Source of the DNA: Echinicola shivajiensis | GTDB lineage: Bacteria > Bacteroidota > Bacteroidia > Cytophagales > Cyclobacteriaceae | Direction: 5' to 3' | Length of the DNA stretch: 64,000 bases | NCBI RefSeq assembly: GCF_018642165.1 | Contig: NZ_JAHHZM010000019.1 | Span: forward strand, 31,252 to 95,251 | Shown: piece by piece, positions 45,422 to 54,095 of the stretch | Position numbering within the stretch: the stretch's first letter is position 1 | Layout of the letters: each line of letters opens with the position of its first letter | The notes under the pieces: model-generated | Databases searched by the model: none | Seen by the model: only the letters and a program-made list of their open reading frames with translations | What the model was told of the DNA's origin: nothing | Made by a program: the position numbers and the translations under genes

Positions 45422-46177
45422 ATGAAGACCCTACTGATTATCCCGCTTTTGATTTTTTCAATCTGTGTATTTGCCCAGGACTTAGATGGTGCTTGGAAGC
45501 TCACCCATATAAATGGTGATCCAGTGAAAGAAACGGAGTGCATAAAAATTTACCAAGATGGATACTTCGCTTATGGCAATAAGGAAATCAGCAACAACCA
45601 CTTTTTAGGAGCAGGTGGTGGAATTTATATGACAGAAGGAGAGGACAGTTATATTGAAACTTTTGATTTTAATACGCTTGATCCCAAAAAGATCGGGATG
45701 AGCACACAGTACACCCAAAGCTTTGTAGACAAAAAAATGGTCCTTTATTACACCAAAAAAGGCAAAAATATGATTGAGATATGGGAGAAGGTATCAGACC
45801 GTGATGATGATCTAAATGGGACTTGGGTGATAACAGGGAGAAAAAGGGATGGAGAAATCAACACCATGACACCTGGAGCCAGAAGAACTATCAAAATCCT
45901 GGGTGGGGGAAGATTTCAGTGGATTGCTTTCAATTCCGAAACAAAAGAGTTTAGTGGTACTGGAGGTGGAACTTATAGTGCGGAAAATGGCAAGTATTCA
46001 GAAAACATCGAGTTTTTTAGCAGGGATGACAGCAGGGTAGGAGCTTCCTTAGGTTTTGATTATGCTGTTAAAAATGGTGACTGGCATCACAGCGGCTTGA
46101 GCTCCAAAGGGAACCCTATTTATGAAATTTGGTCAAACTACCGTAAGGCTTACTTAGACAAATTGAATAAAGAATAA
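45422..46177 (+). CDS. Secreted protein with two repeated lipocalin-like units
   Basis: A 251-residue protein with a signal peptide (1-19, cut after VFAQ). It consists of two similar units: DLDGAWKLTHINGDPV... to EIWEKV (about 20-127) and DLNGTWVITGRKRDG... to EIWSNY (about 132-240). Both hold a central GAGGGIYMTEG / GTGGGTYSAENG and an ISxYIETFDF/YSENIEFFS strand. This is an internal duplication of a small beta-barrel (lipocalin-like) domain. Function unknown. It faces the TerC gene across a bidirectional terminator. Confidence 0.68.
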   Translation: MKTLLIIPLLIFSICVFAQDLDGAWKLTHINGDPVKETECIKIYQDGYFAYGNKEISNNHFLGAGGGIYMTEGEDSYIETFDFNTLDPKKIGMSTQYTQSFVDKKMVLYYTKKGKNMIEIWEKVSDRDDDLNGTWVITGRKRDGEINTMTPGARRTIKILGGGRFQWIAFNSETKEFSGTGGGTYSAENGKYSENIEFFSRDDSRVGASLGFDYAVKNGDWHHSGLSSKGNPIYEIWSNYRKAYLDKLNKE

Positions 46178-46194
46178 ATATTTAATACCCCAAA

Positions 46195-46227
46195 AAAAGC
46201 CCTAGGAAATATAATCCTAGGGCTTTT
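46195..46227. terminator. Bidirectional terminator
   Basis: AAAAGCCCTAGGA (46195-46207), loop, TCCTAGGGCTTTT (46215-46227): a perfect 13-base stem, T-rich both ways, between the secreted protein gene and terC. Confidence 0.9.
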
Positions 46228-46247
46228 ATTATTTGATGCTAAATGCT

Positions 46248-47003
46248 TTACTTTTCATCCGCTTCTTTCATCCTTGCATGTAGTTCCACTGGTTTCTTGG
46301 CTGTTTTCTTACGCATGCGCATATTGACCAACTCGACTGCCAAGGAGAAAAACACGGCAAAATAGATATAACCCTTTGGTACTTCCACATGGAATCCCTC
46401 CACAAACAGCATTACCCCTATCAAAATCAAAAAGCTTAGTGCCAATATCTGTAATGTAGGATGCTTGTTGATAAACTCACTGATCTTTCCAGCAAAAGCC
46501 ATCATGATCAATAAAGAAATAACCACTGCAATGATCATAATGCTCACATGATCTACTAAGCCCACAGCCGTCAGAATACTGTCAAAGGAAAATATCATAT
46601 CCAGCAATATGATTTGAAATAATACGCTGCCGAAACTCGCACCGGTCTTGGTCTTTACCTCCTCGGTTTCCCCTTCCATTTTGTGGTGAATCTCAATGGT
46701 AGACTTGAAGAGCAAAAACATCCCGCCACCTGCCAAAATCAAATCCCTACCGCTAAATCCGTGACCGAAAACCGAAAACAATGGCTCTGTAAACTGAATG
46801 ATAAAAGATATCCCCAATAATAGTCCAATCCTGAAAAACATGGCCAATAACAAGCCTAAATTCCTGGCTTTGGGTTGCTGTTCCTCTGGAAGCTTATTGG
46901 AAACTATGGAGATAAAAATAATATTATCCACACCCAATACAATTTCCAGAAAAGTCAATGTCAAAAGTGCTATCCAAGTTTCACTTTGAAGAAATATTTC
47001 CAT
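46248..47003 (-). CDS. TerC family integral membrane protein
   Basis: A 251-residue membrane protein of the TerC family, with about seven helices. Two similar acidic motifs, LEIVLGVDNIIFISIV at about 19-34 and DMIFSFDSILTAVG at about 134-147, are the family's metal-binding signature. TerC proteins help manganese export or metallation of exported enzymes; tellurium resistance naming is historical. The last 25 residues are basic and cytoplasmic. It has its own promoter region toward the FKBP gene, which is divergent by 128 bases. Confidence 0.9.
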   Translation of the reverse strand: MEIFLQSETWIALLTLTFLEIVLGVDNIIFISIVSNKLPEEQQPKARNLGLLLAMFFRIGLLLGISFIIQFTEPLFSVFGHGFSGRDLILAGGGMFLLFKSTIEIHHKMEGETEEVKTKTGASFGSVLFQIILLDMIFSFDSILTAVGLVDHVSIMIIAVVISLLIMMAFAGKISEFINKHPTLQILALSFLILIGVMLFVEGFHVEVPKGYIYFAVFFSLAVELVNMRMRKKTAKKPVELHARMKEADEK

Positions 47004-47055
47004 TTTTATAAAAGGTTAATTTAGCCTTGAATTTAACAAAGCTTTTTTGAACTCC

Positions 47056-47084
47056 TTCTCAGTGGAAATAATTATTTATTTTTG
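47056..47084 (+). promoter_or_regulatory. Candidate promoter of the FKBP gene
   Basis: TATTTTTG at 47077-47084 fits TAnnTTTG. TTC at 47056-47058 lies 18 bases upstream in the -33 position. The ATG is 47 bases downstream. Confidence 0.4.
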
Positions 47085-47131
47085 AAGGAAATTAATCACA
47101 ATCAAGTCCATAGGGCTTAGATAGAAATACC

Positions 47132-47647
47132 ATGATAGCAGAAAAAAACAAAGTAGTCAGCGTAGCATATGAGTTGCACGTTGATGATGGAGAAAACGGT
47201 AAGGAATTCAAAGAGAAGGTCACTAAAGACCAAGCGTTTCCTTTCCTTTTCGGGGCAGGAAATACTCTTCCAGCATTGGAGGAAGCCATTGCCGGCAAAA
47301 AAGTAGGAGACAGCTTTGAAGTCTTTATTGATTTTGAAAATGCCTATGGAGATTATGATGAGAGCAAAGTAACCATCATTCCTAAATCCAACTTCAAGGA
47401 AAATGGCAAAAAAAATAAAGAAATGCTGAAAGTCGGCAGAGTGATTCCTATGCAGGATGACCAAGGTAATCAACTAAGAGGTGAAATCCTTAAGGTAGAT
47501 TATAAAGGCGTACACATGGATTTCAACTCTCCTTTGGCCGGTTATGACTTATATTTCAAAGGAGAAATTGTTGATATCAGAGAAGCAGATCCTGAAGAAA
47601 TCGAACATGGCCATGTACATGGCCCTGGAGGACATCACCACCATTAA
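47132..47647 (+). CDS. SlyD-like FKBP-type peptidyl-prolyl isomerase
   Basis: A 171-residue SlyD-type FKBP: a split FKBP domain with an inserted IF-domain in the middle. The FKBP signature is FLFGAGNTLPALEEAIAGKK at about 48-67. The C-terminus is histidine-rich (HGHVHGPGGHHHH), a likely nickel/zinc-binding tail, as in SlyD. SlyD acts as a folding helper and metallochaperone in the cytoplasm. The gene is single and ends with a terminator. Confidence 0.9.
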   Translation: MIAEKNKVVSVAYELHVDDGENGKEFKEKVTKDQAFPFLFGAGNTLPALEEAIAGKKVGDSFEVFIDFENAYGDYDESKVTIIPKSNFKENGKKNKEMLKVGRVIPMQDDQGNQLRGEILKVDYKGVHMDFNSPLAGYDLYFKGEIVDIREADPEEIEHGHVHGPGGHHHH

Positions 47648-47654
47648 TCATTAT

Positions 47655-47690
47655 AGCCCTTCTAAATATTGGAAGGGCTTCTTTTTTAAA
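47655..47690 (+). terminator. Terminator after the FKBP gene
   Basis: AGCCCTTC (47655-47662) pairs with GAAGGGCT (47672-47679) around TAAATATTG, followed by TCTTTTTT. Confidence 0.85.
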
Positions 47691-48009
47691 TACCAGCGCT
47701 ATTTGTCCTATCAGTCTCCTTTTTTACTACTTTTCGTAAATACCTCAAGACAAAAAAGACAGCCACACAAGCAAAGAACAACCCAAGAAGCACCATTCCT
47801 ACAGCAAAAGTTTCTTCTGAACCAACATGATGAGGTTCATCGGCCATCTCCAAAATGGTATTCATGAGTTCCTGTCCATTAAATGCCATGATACTCAACC
47901 AAAAAAACAAACCTCCAAACAGGGCAGATAATATCTGTAGGATGCTTACAAAAACATTGGACAAATCGTGAGCTGGATCTTTCATAATAAAATAGTTTGT
48001 GGACATCAT
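47686..48009 (-). CDS. Small two-helix membrane protein
   Basis: A 107-residue protein with two membrane helices at about 20-40 and 66-90 and a short loop (MADEPHHVGSEETFAV) between. The C-terminus is basic (RYLRKVVKKETDRT). Start ATG at 48009; a start at 47985 (MKDPAHDL) is also possible. No family recognised. The gene stands alone, between the FKBP terminator and the CarboxypepD-like gene. Confidence 0.5.
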   Translation of the reverse strand: MMSTNYFIMKDPAHDLSNVFVSILQILSALFGGLFFWLSIMAFNGQELMNTILEMADEPHHVGSEETFAVGMVLLGLFFACVAVFFVLRYLRKVVKKETDRTNSAGI

Positions 48010-48129
48010 CTTTTTCTCAGGCTTTACCCAAACTCAGTTAATCACTGACAAACAACAACTTACCTAATTTGCTCGAATTTTGAAGTACTATTAATGCTAA
48101 AATCTTTATCAATTAAGAAATAATTGAAA

Positions 48130-48810
48130 TCATTCCTTAAATTTAAACGAATCCACCTCTAAAGGGTTCTTCCACAGTGGCCTAGTGTCAAGTTCTTCAA
48201 TTGGCCCATTACCCAATGTCTGATTTCGAGGTTTTCCATTAATTATCTTTTTCAAAGCGCCCAATAATCCATGAGATGGATTAGTAGAAAAGAAAGTTAC
48301 ACCTCCTCCGGTATTTACATTTTTTAGGAGTGTATTATAACTTGAAAAATCATGTTGGTAAGTTAGGTCCTTGGCTATCATGACCGTCTTAAGGTTGTTC
48401 TGCAACATTTTTCTCTCCTTAGCATGATCCAAATTACTATTCATCATAGCTTCCTTAAACGCCTGCTCACTTGGAAAATCGCTGACCTCAAACTCCCTCA
48501 GCTCCAAAACCCGCTCAGCGAGAACTATCTCCAAGTCCTCATCATTGCCTTTAACATTGATATGGGCAGTCTCATAGGTTAGATGGACAAAAGAAAGTTG
48601 ATCCCCCATTTTCGCTTTGATAGTAAATCCCCCCTGCTCATTGGAAGATACCCGCTCAAGAGAACTGCTGATCCGAACCACCGGAATGCCTTGACCAGTT
48701 TTGGCATCCATTACCTTCCCCTTTATGATTACTTCAGTCTCCTGAGCCTGCAGCAATAAAGGCTTGGTTAATAAAAAAAGTACAATGACAAGGCTCCGAA
48801 TCATATTCAT
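48130..48810 (-). CDS. Secreted CarboxypepD_reg-like (carboxypeptidase regulatory) domain protein
   Basis: A 226-residue protein with a signal peptide (about 1-22, cut after LQAQ) and a CarboxypepD_reg-like domain (about 26-105), recognisable by IIKGKVMDAKTGQGIPVVRI and the SNEQGGFTIKAKMGDQLSF strands. In Bacteroidota such domains occur at the start of outer-membrane receptors, but no barrel follows here; the C-terminal half is hydrophilic and unidentified. Its 5' side is 159 bases from the GMC terminator. Confidence 0.68.
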   Translation of the reverse strand: MNMIRSLVIVLFLLTKPLLLQAQETEVIIKGKVMDAKTGQGIPVVRISSSLERVSSNEQGGFTIKAKMGDQLSFVHLTYETAHINVKGNDEDLEIVLAERVLELREFEVSDFPSEQAFKEAMMNSNLDHAKERKMLQNNLKTVMIAKDLTYQHDFSSYNTLLKNVNTGGGVTFFSTNPSHGLLGALKKIINGKPRNQTLGNGPIEELDTRPLWKNPLEVDSFKFKE

Positions 48811-48913
48811 TTAATATTATGAATACAATCTAGACCTTATCAATCAGGAAATTAGGGATTTAAAATTCTTTAACACGTTGCTTAACATTATTTAATAGGC
48901 CTCTCAATCAAAA

Positions 48914-48942
48914 AAGGCTGTCCTAGTTTTTTGGACAGCCTT
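48914..48942 (-). terminator. Terminator downstream of the GMC dehydrogenase gene
   Basis: AAGGCTGTCC (48914-48923) pairs with GGACAGCCTT (48933-48942); on the minus strand the hairpin is followed by TTTTTGATTG. Confidence 0.85.
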
Positions 48943-48969
48943 AGCATATTGTTTTCTATTTAAGCTTTT

Positions 48970-50670
48970 TTATCCCTTATTCTTCAATGCATGATCTACA
49001 GCCCTTGCCGCAAAAACCATATAGGTCAATGAAGGATTTTGGGTACTGGTAGAGGTCATGCAAGCTCCATCGGTAACATATACATTGGTACAAGCGTGCA
49101 ATTGATTATGCTTGTTGACCAATGAAGTCTTAGGGTCCTTACCCATTCTCACACCACCCATTTCGTGGATATCAAGCCCTGGTCTTCTTCCATCATCCCA
49201 AGTTCGGATATTCTTGAATCCAGCAGCATCAAACATCTCTGACATTTGCTCTTGGTAATCTTTCAACATATCCTCATCATTTTGGTCATAATCCACATTG
49301 ACTCTGATGATCGGCATGCCCCATTCATCTTTTTGATCAGCATCCAAGGCTACGTAATTACTTTCCTTTGGAATGGTTTCTCCCATCATATGAGAACCTA
49401 TTTTCCACGGGCCATAACTTGGATTCATCATATTAGAAACCAAATCACTCCCAGCTCCGTCATAATTTACCTCTTTTGATCTGCTACCATAAAGTCCCGC
49501 AGCATAGCCCCTTAGGAAATTGGTTTCTTGCTTATGCACATTTCGGAACCTCGGCATATAACCACTGGTCGGGCGCTTGCCTTCAGTAGTATATTCTTGT
49601 AAGCCCTCAAACTCTGCAGAAATCCCTCCTCTATAATTATGGAAAGCAACAAACTTACCCATTAGACCATTATCATTACCCAATCCATTTGGAAAACGAT
49701 TGGAAGTAGAATTCAGCAGTATCAAATTTGTATTTAATGCACTGGCATTGACAAAAATGATCGGTGCATAATATTCTGTCATCTCTTTGGAATTAGCGTC
49801 AATTACCCTTACACCAGTAGCCTTCTTCTTGGCCTCATCATAAATGATAGAATGCACCACGGCATCATTTTGTAAGGTCAAATTCCCGGTTCTAGCCGCC
49901 CAAGGCAAGGTAGCTGAATTACTGCTAAAATAACCACCAAATGGACAGCCCCTTTGGCACAGCACCCTGTGCTGGCATATACCACGGCCCTGCTTGGCAT
50001 AATATTCCGCATTGCCGGTAATATGGGCACAGCGCCCGCTGATTACATGACGATCAGGGTATTTCTCGGCCATTTGGGCTTTGAAATACTCCTCGCCAGC
50101 AGTCAGTTCAATTCCTGGCAAGAACTCACCATCCGGCAAATGCGCAATACCATCGTGAAAACCTGCCACGCCCACGAATTTCTCTACATAACTGTACCAT
50201 GGCTCCAATTCCTTATACCTGATCGGCCAATCAACTGCAAAGCCATCCCTTGCTGGCCCTTCAAAATCAAAATCACTCCATCTCTGTACCTGTCTGGCCC
50301 ATAGCAGGGATTTGCCCCCAGTTTGATAACCTCGAATCCAATCAAAAGGCTTCTCTTGAATATATGGGTGATCTGTGTCTTTTACGAAAAAATGAGCGGC
50401 ATCTTCCCTGTAAGCATAACATCGGCTAATGGATGGGTTTTCTCTTTGGATATCCTCTGGAATCTGGCCTCTATGCTCAAATTCCCAAGGCATCATATGT
50501 GTAGTTGGATAATCCTTATTATGCTCCACTTTCCTGCCCCGCTCCAAGACCAAAGTCTTCACTCCTTTATCACATAATTCTTTCACTGCAAAACCACCAC
50601 TCATTCCAGAGCCAATAACAATAGCCCCGTATGTATTATCTTCTTTACTTTTTATATTCAGATTAGCCAT
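48970..50670 (-). CDS. GMC-family FAD dehydrogenase, large subunit
   Basis: A 566-residue GMC oxidoreductase. The FAD motif is G20-x-G22-x-x-G25 (VIGSGMSGG) with E43, and the active-site pair is H502 (DIHEMGG) and N545 (TQNPSLTYM), spaced 43 residues as in bacterial FAD glucose dehydrogenase. C232, C238 and C242 form a C-x5-C-x3-C motif (GICQHRVLCQRGCP), the pattern that carries a [3Fe-4S] cluster in that enzyme. It lacks its own signal peptide and overlaps the small-subunit gene by eight bases, so co-export on the small subunit's Tat signal is likely. Substrate is probably a sugar or glycoside (gluconate- or glucoside-3-dehydrogenase type). No cytochrome subunit follows. Confidence 0.86.
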   Translation of the reverse strand: MANLNIKSKEDNTYGAIVIGSGMSGGFAVKELCDKGVKTLVLERGRKVEHNKDYPTTHMMPWEFEHRGQIPEDIQRENPSISRCYAYREDAAHFFVKDTDHPYIQEKPFDWIRGYQTGGKSLLWARQVQRWSDFDFEGPARDGFAVDWPIRYKELEPWYSYVEKFVGVAGFHDGIAHLPDGEFLPGIELTAGEEYFKAQMAEKYPDRHVISGRCAHITGNAEYYAKQGRGICQHRVLCQRGCPFGGYFSSNSATLPWAARTGNLTLQNDAVVHSIIYDEAKKKATGVRVIDANSKEMTEYYAPIIFVNASALNTNLILLNSTSNRFPNGLGNDNGLMGKFVAFHNYRGGISAEFEGLQEYTTEGKRPTSGYMPRFRNVHKQETNFLRGYAAGLYGSRSKEVNYDGAGSDLVSNMMNPSYGPWKIGSHMMGETIPKESNYVALDADQKDEWGMPIIRVNVDYDQNDEDMLKDYQEQMSEMFDAAGFKNIRTWDDGRRPGLDIHEMGGVRMGKDPKTSLVNKHNQLHACTNVYVTDGACMTSTSTQNPSLTYMVFAARAVDHALKNKG

Positions 50671-51229
50671 TAATATTCACTTTTTCACCAGGTACTATTT
50701 TCTTACTTCCATTAAACTTTGGGCCAGGCACCAAAGTATATGGCATTAACTCAGTCATCACATACTCAGAAGCCATATAAGCTTGAATTGCATATTTTTT
50801 AGTGGTCTTTACAAAGTATTGATAATCTTCTGAACCCGCACTAACCTCTTTTTTAGCATCCAATAGTGTATCAACAACCTCCACAGCTTTGGCTTGGTCG
50901 AGCTTTAAAAACTTTGTTCCAAAATTGGTTTTTACGTACTGATCAAAACCCTTTAACCCGCTGACGAAACGCTGCTGATCTTCTTTTCCTAAGCAATCAT
51001 TGGCCATCACTAGGACAAAATCATGCACGCCCAATTCCACAGCGCCTTTTAAATCTGTCTTTGGTATAATAGTGTCCACCAGAGACTTTAACACCTGCTG
51101 GTGTCCGTCAGTAATTTGAAGTTCATCATAGGCAGCCAGTATTTTCTCCTCGCTGAAATCACATCCTGGAATCAGCGCCAGTCCTCCTGTCACCAAAGCC
51201 ATCTGCTTTAAGGCTAATCTTCTGTTCAT
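50663..51229 (-). CDS. Gluconate 2-dehydrogenase subunit 3 family protein (Tat-signal small subunit)
   Basis: A 188-residue protein. The N-terminus NRRLALKQM followed by a hydrophobic stretch is a Tat signal (RR-x-A-L-K) and it ends at IPGC, so the mature protein probably starts as a lipoprotein at C23. This is the small subunit of membrane-bound FAD dehydrogenases, needed for export of the large subunit. Its gene overlaps the GMC gene by eight bases, supporting a heterodimer. A terminator for the neighbouring phosphoesterase lies between this gene and 51378. Confidence 0.85.
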   Translation of the reverse strand: MNRRLALKQMALVTGGLALIPGCDFSEEKILAAYDELQITDGHQQVLKSLVDTIIPKTDLKGAVELGVHDFVLVMANDCLGKEDQQRFVSGLKGFDQYVKTNFGTKFLKLDQAKAVEVVDTLLDAKKEVSAGSEDYQYFVKTTKKYAIQAYMASEYVMTELMPYTLVPGPKFNGSKKIVPGEKVNING

Positions 51230-51330
51230 ATTAATGGTATTATTTAAGCTACTTTTGAATGCCCATTATTTTTTTGAAAAGTTAAAACGGTTTAGTTTAA
51301 TATTCAATTAATATGAAAATAAATTAAAAA

Positions 51331-51356
51331 AGCCGGAGGGTCTAGTCCCTCCGGCT
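51331..51356 (-). terminator. Terminator of the phosphoesterase gene
   Basis: AGCCGGAGGG (51331-51340) pairs with CCCTCCGGCT (51347-51356); on the minus strand it is followed by TTTTTTAATTT. Confidence 0.9.
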
Positions 51357-51377
51357 CTAAATGAAATCAATAATAAA

Positions 51378-52940
51378 TTAACGGATATGGTAGACCTTTT
51401 CTCCATAATGTTTGTTCCCAAACATATCCGTGGCCTCCACCTCTATGGTGTGTTGTCCTTTCTCCAGTTTGGCATCTATACTTCCTCTCCAAAGGTGGGT
51501 ACTTTTTACCGGATTAGAAGGTCTTCTGCCATCCAGTAACTCTTCTGTCGTATCCCACTGATAAACTTCCATCATATAGGTAGGATCATATTCTTCCAAA
51601 TACTTCATCTTTTTCCATTCACCATTATCAATTCGATATCGCAACTGATCCTTGGAGGTGCCCATAAAGAAGTTGACGAAAATTCCCGCAGACGTCCTCT
51701 TATCTTTTTCTAATACCTTAGGAGCAAAAATTGCCATTTGGTAATCTTTCTCCTGATCCACTACCTTGTACCTGATATCATATTGATTTCCAGTAAACTC
51801 TATAAAAGCATAACCTTTTGGAGTTCCATCTCTCATTGTGGACTTGGGAACACCTTTTTCATTCAAAACACCTGAGTACCAATCACCAGAGGTAGTACCT
51901 ACATTATAATGGTGATGCGGATGCTTTTGATTCCAGCCATCTTTTTCGAAGAAGAAATCCTGTCTCTGCAAGTGGGTATGAGCAGAAAGAGAAAGGGTAT
52001 TTGGATAATCTTTCAATAAATTGAAAAGCGCCTGTCTGTCCTCATCCTTAAACGGATCTCCAGATGGTTCACTTAAGGGAATATGAAAAGCCAAGACAAT
52101 CAAATGGTCTTTAGGAACATGCTCCAGGTCGTTTTTCACAAATTCCAATTGATCCTTTCGGAAACCTCCCCAATAACTCTTGCCATCTCTAGGGTCTGGA
52201 TAAAGTATATCATCTAGCACAATAAAATGGACCTTACCATGGTTGAAAGCATAATTGGCCGGACCAAAATGTGCTTCAAAGGTTTCATCGGAGAGGTGGT
52301 CTTCCTTTACATCAAAGTTCAAATCATGATTTCCTAGCACATTGTACCAAGGAACACCTACCTTGGAAGTAGCCTCGATATAAGGATCAAAAAGGTCCAA
52401 ATCATTTCCAACCAAATCTCCCAATGATAAACCAAAATCAATTCCTTCAATACCCGCTACTTCTGAAACCACCCCATTTTCAAAATGATTGACCTCTTCA
52501 ATAGTATACGGCTGGGGATCCCCAAAAACCAAAGCAGTAAAATCAGCTTTGTCTTCAGTTGGGATCAAACCAAAATTCAGTTTCCTTGGCAGCTTTCCTG
52601 TAGGCACAACTCCTGGAAATTTTGTAGCGGGAGAGCCTGATGGCTTGTGAATATAAAAGTACTGCGGAAGGTTTTTGTCATTTACGGGTACTTTATATCC
52701 TGATGGCTTGATCACAAAAATGATTTGGTCATCGGCCACAGGCAATTCATAGCGGCCCTTTTCATCTGTCAGTATTACTTCCAAGCCATTGGAGATCGCG
52801 ACATTGGCTAGGCCCTTTTCTCGGGACTCTTTTTTTCCATTTCCATTCAGGTCTTCATAGACGACTCCCTTGGCTTTTTCCTGTGCCAAAACGGCCAATG
52901 AGGAAGCAAAAAGCAAAGTTGATAAAAGTAGTTTTTTCAT
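51378..52940 (-). CDS. Secreted calcineurin-like metallophosphoesterase
   Basis: A 520-residue secreted protein: signal peptide (1-19), an N-terminal beta-sandwich (about 24-125) with a calcium-type DLNGNGKKE stretch, the metallophosphoesterase domain (about 130-345) and a C-terminal beta-sandwich (about 380-520). Metal ligands are D141 (FGDPQPY), D175 (SLGDLVGND), N204/H205 (LGNHD), H286 (AFHIPL), H321 and H323 (SAHTHL). This is the MetallophosN/MetallophosC architecture common in Bacteroidota. Substrate unknown; a phosphodiester or phosphate ester in the periplasm or outside is likely. The gene is alone, with its own terminator. Confidence 0.9.
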   Translation of the reverse strand: MKKLLLSTLLFASSLAVLAQEKAKGVVYEDLNGNGKKESREKGLANVAISNGLEVILTDEKGRYELPVADDQIIFVIKPSGYKVPVNDKNLPQYFYIHKPSGSPATKFPGVVPTGKLPRKLNFGLIPTEDKADFTALVFGDPQPYTIEEVNHFENGVVSEVAGIEGIDFGLSLGDLVGNDLDLFDPYIEATSKVGVPWYNVLGNHDLNFDVKEDHLSDETFEAHFGPANYAFNHGKVHFIVLDDILYPDPRDGKSYWGGFRKDQLEFVKNDLEHVPKDHLIVLAFHIPLSEPSGDPFKDEDRQALFNLLKDYPNTLSLSAHTHLQRQDFFFEKDGWNQKHPHHHYNVGTTSGDWYSGVLNEKGVPKSTMRDGTPKGYAFIEFTGNQYDIRYKVVDQEKDYQMAIFAPKVLEKDKRTSAGIFVNFFMGTSKDQLRYRIDNGEWKKMKYLEEYDPTYMMEVYQWDTTEELLDGRRPSNPVKSTHLWRGSIDAKLEKGQHTIEVEATDMFGNKHYGEKVYHIR

Positions 52941-53231
52941 TTTGAGGTTTTAGAGATTAATGATAAAATTCTATTTTATTGATAATTACAAGCCATCATC
53001 ATTTCAGACATGGTTCACTAGTTGTCAATTATCATTTTGATAGAAATGCAATTCTATATAGGTATAGTATATTTCAAAGGGGCTCACTACCATTCAAAAC
53101 GATTAATTAATTGTTATTAAACAAAAAATCAGATAATGTCACGGTAAAAAGATGACTAAAAAATTAATGTTAGCATCTGTAAAACCAACTCAGAATAGCA
53201 GCTTTTCATTGAGGCCAACTTTGGCTCTATT

Positions 53232-53879
53232 CTACTTCCATTTCTTCATGTATTTCCAATTTCTTGGCTTTCCCTCTTCCAAATAACCTATGGCTGTCTC
53301 CAAGCGGTGACTGCGAGTATTTTCAGTCTTGGCCTCGTCCAGCCATTCTATGTATTCCTTTTGGTGCGAATAACTAAAACCCTCAAAAGTGTTCAGTGCT
53401 GTCACATTAGCTTGTAGGGCTAATTTTAAATCCTCTGGTATCACAAGCTCAACTTTCTCATTTGTTGGCTTCTTGGGTAATTTAACTCCTTTTTCATTGA
53501 GCTCCATCGCTTCATAAAGATAGGCCAACATTTGTTCATCCTCTGGGAGGTCGTCCATTTCTGTAATTTTACCTAAATTGCCCATAGCCGTACCACTCAC
53601 TGCATTTTCCTGCAAAACGGGATCTCTCATTAATGCCCCTTTCCAAAAAACAAAAACACAATGGGCCTTAAAGCCTGCCATACTACACAATATCTCATCT
53701 CTGTACATAAAATGGGGCATACCCCACTTTATGGTTTCCTCTACCTCTGGGCATGCTTGATGAACCAAGGCGCGCAAATGCCTTAAAATGGGTTCAGCAA
53801 AGGTTTGCGACTTATTGATATAGCTGTCAATTCGCTTATCATGTGAAGGGTGAAAATTTGTCTTTCCTTTATTATTCAT
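53232..53879 (-). CDS. DUF1801/YdeI-type (OmdA) protein
   Basis: A 215-residue protein. The N-terminal DUF1801 domain (about 5-115) has the IKWGMPHFMYRDEILCSMAG signature, and the C-terminal part (about 140-213, VELVIPEDLKLAL and IEWLDEAKTENTRSHRLETA) is the YdeI/OmpD-associated domain. The ATG at 53879 (MNNKGKTNF) is chosen over an in-frame TTG 12 bases upstream. Function unclear; YdeI-type proteins have been linked to bacteriocin tolerance. The gene stands alone. Confidence 0.82.
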   Translation of the reverse strand: MNNKGKTNFHPSHDKRIDSYINKSQTFAEPILRHLRALVHQACPEVEETIKWGMPHFMYRDEILCSMAGFKAHCVFVFWKGALMRDPVLQENAVSGTAMGNLGKITEMDDLPEDEQMLAYLYEAMELNEKGVKLPKKPTNEKVELVIPEDLKLALQANVTALNTFEGFSYSHQKEYIEWLDEAKTENTRSHRLETAIGYLEEGKPRNWKYMKKWK

Positions 53880-54095
53880 AATTACAGGCAATAGTACCTT
53901 GACCTAGGTTTATCCTTCAATTTATGCAAAAATTCCCTAAGGCTGAAAATTACTTTCATTATCCATCCCTATATTACCAGCAGAATTTTCCAATTATAAC
54001 ACACTGATATGCAATATATTTGACACTCAATTACAAGTCCTCAACCTCATTTTTTGGTATATTTAACCTATTCAATTCTTTAATCATAAACCCAA

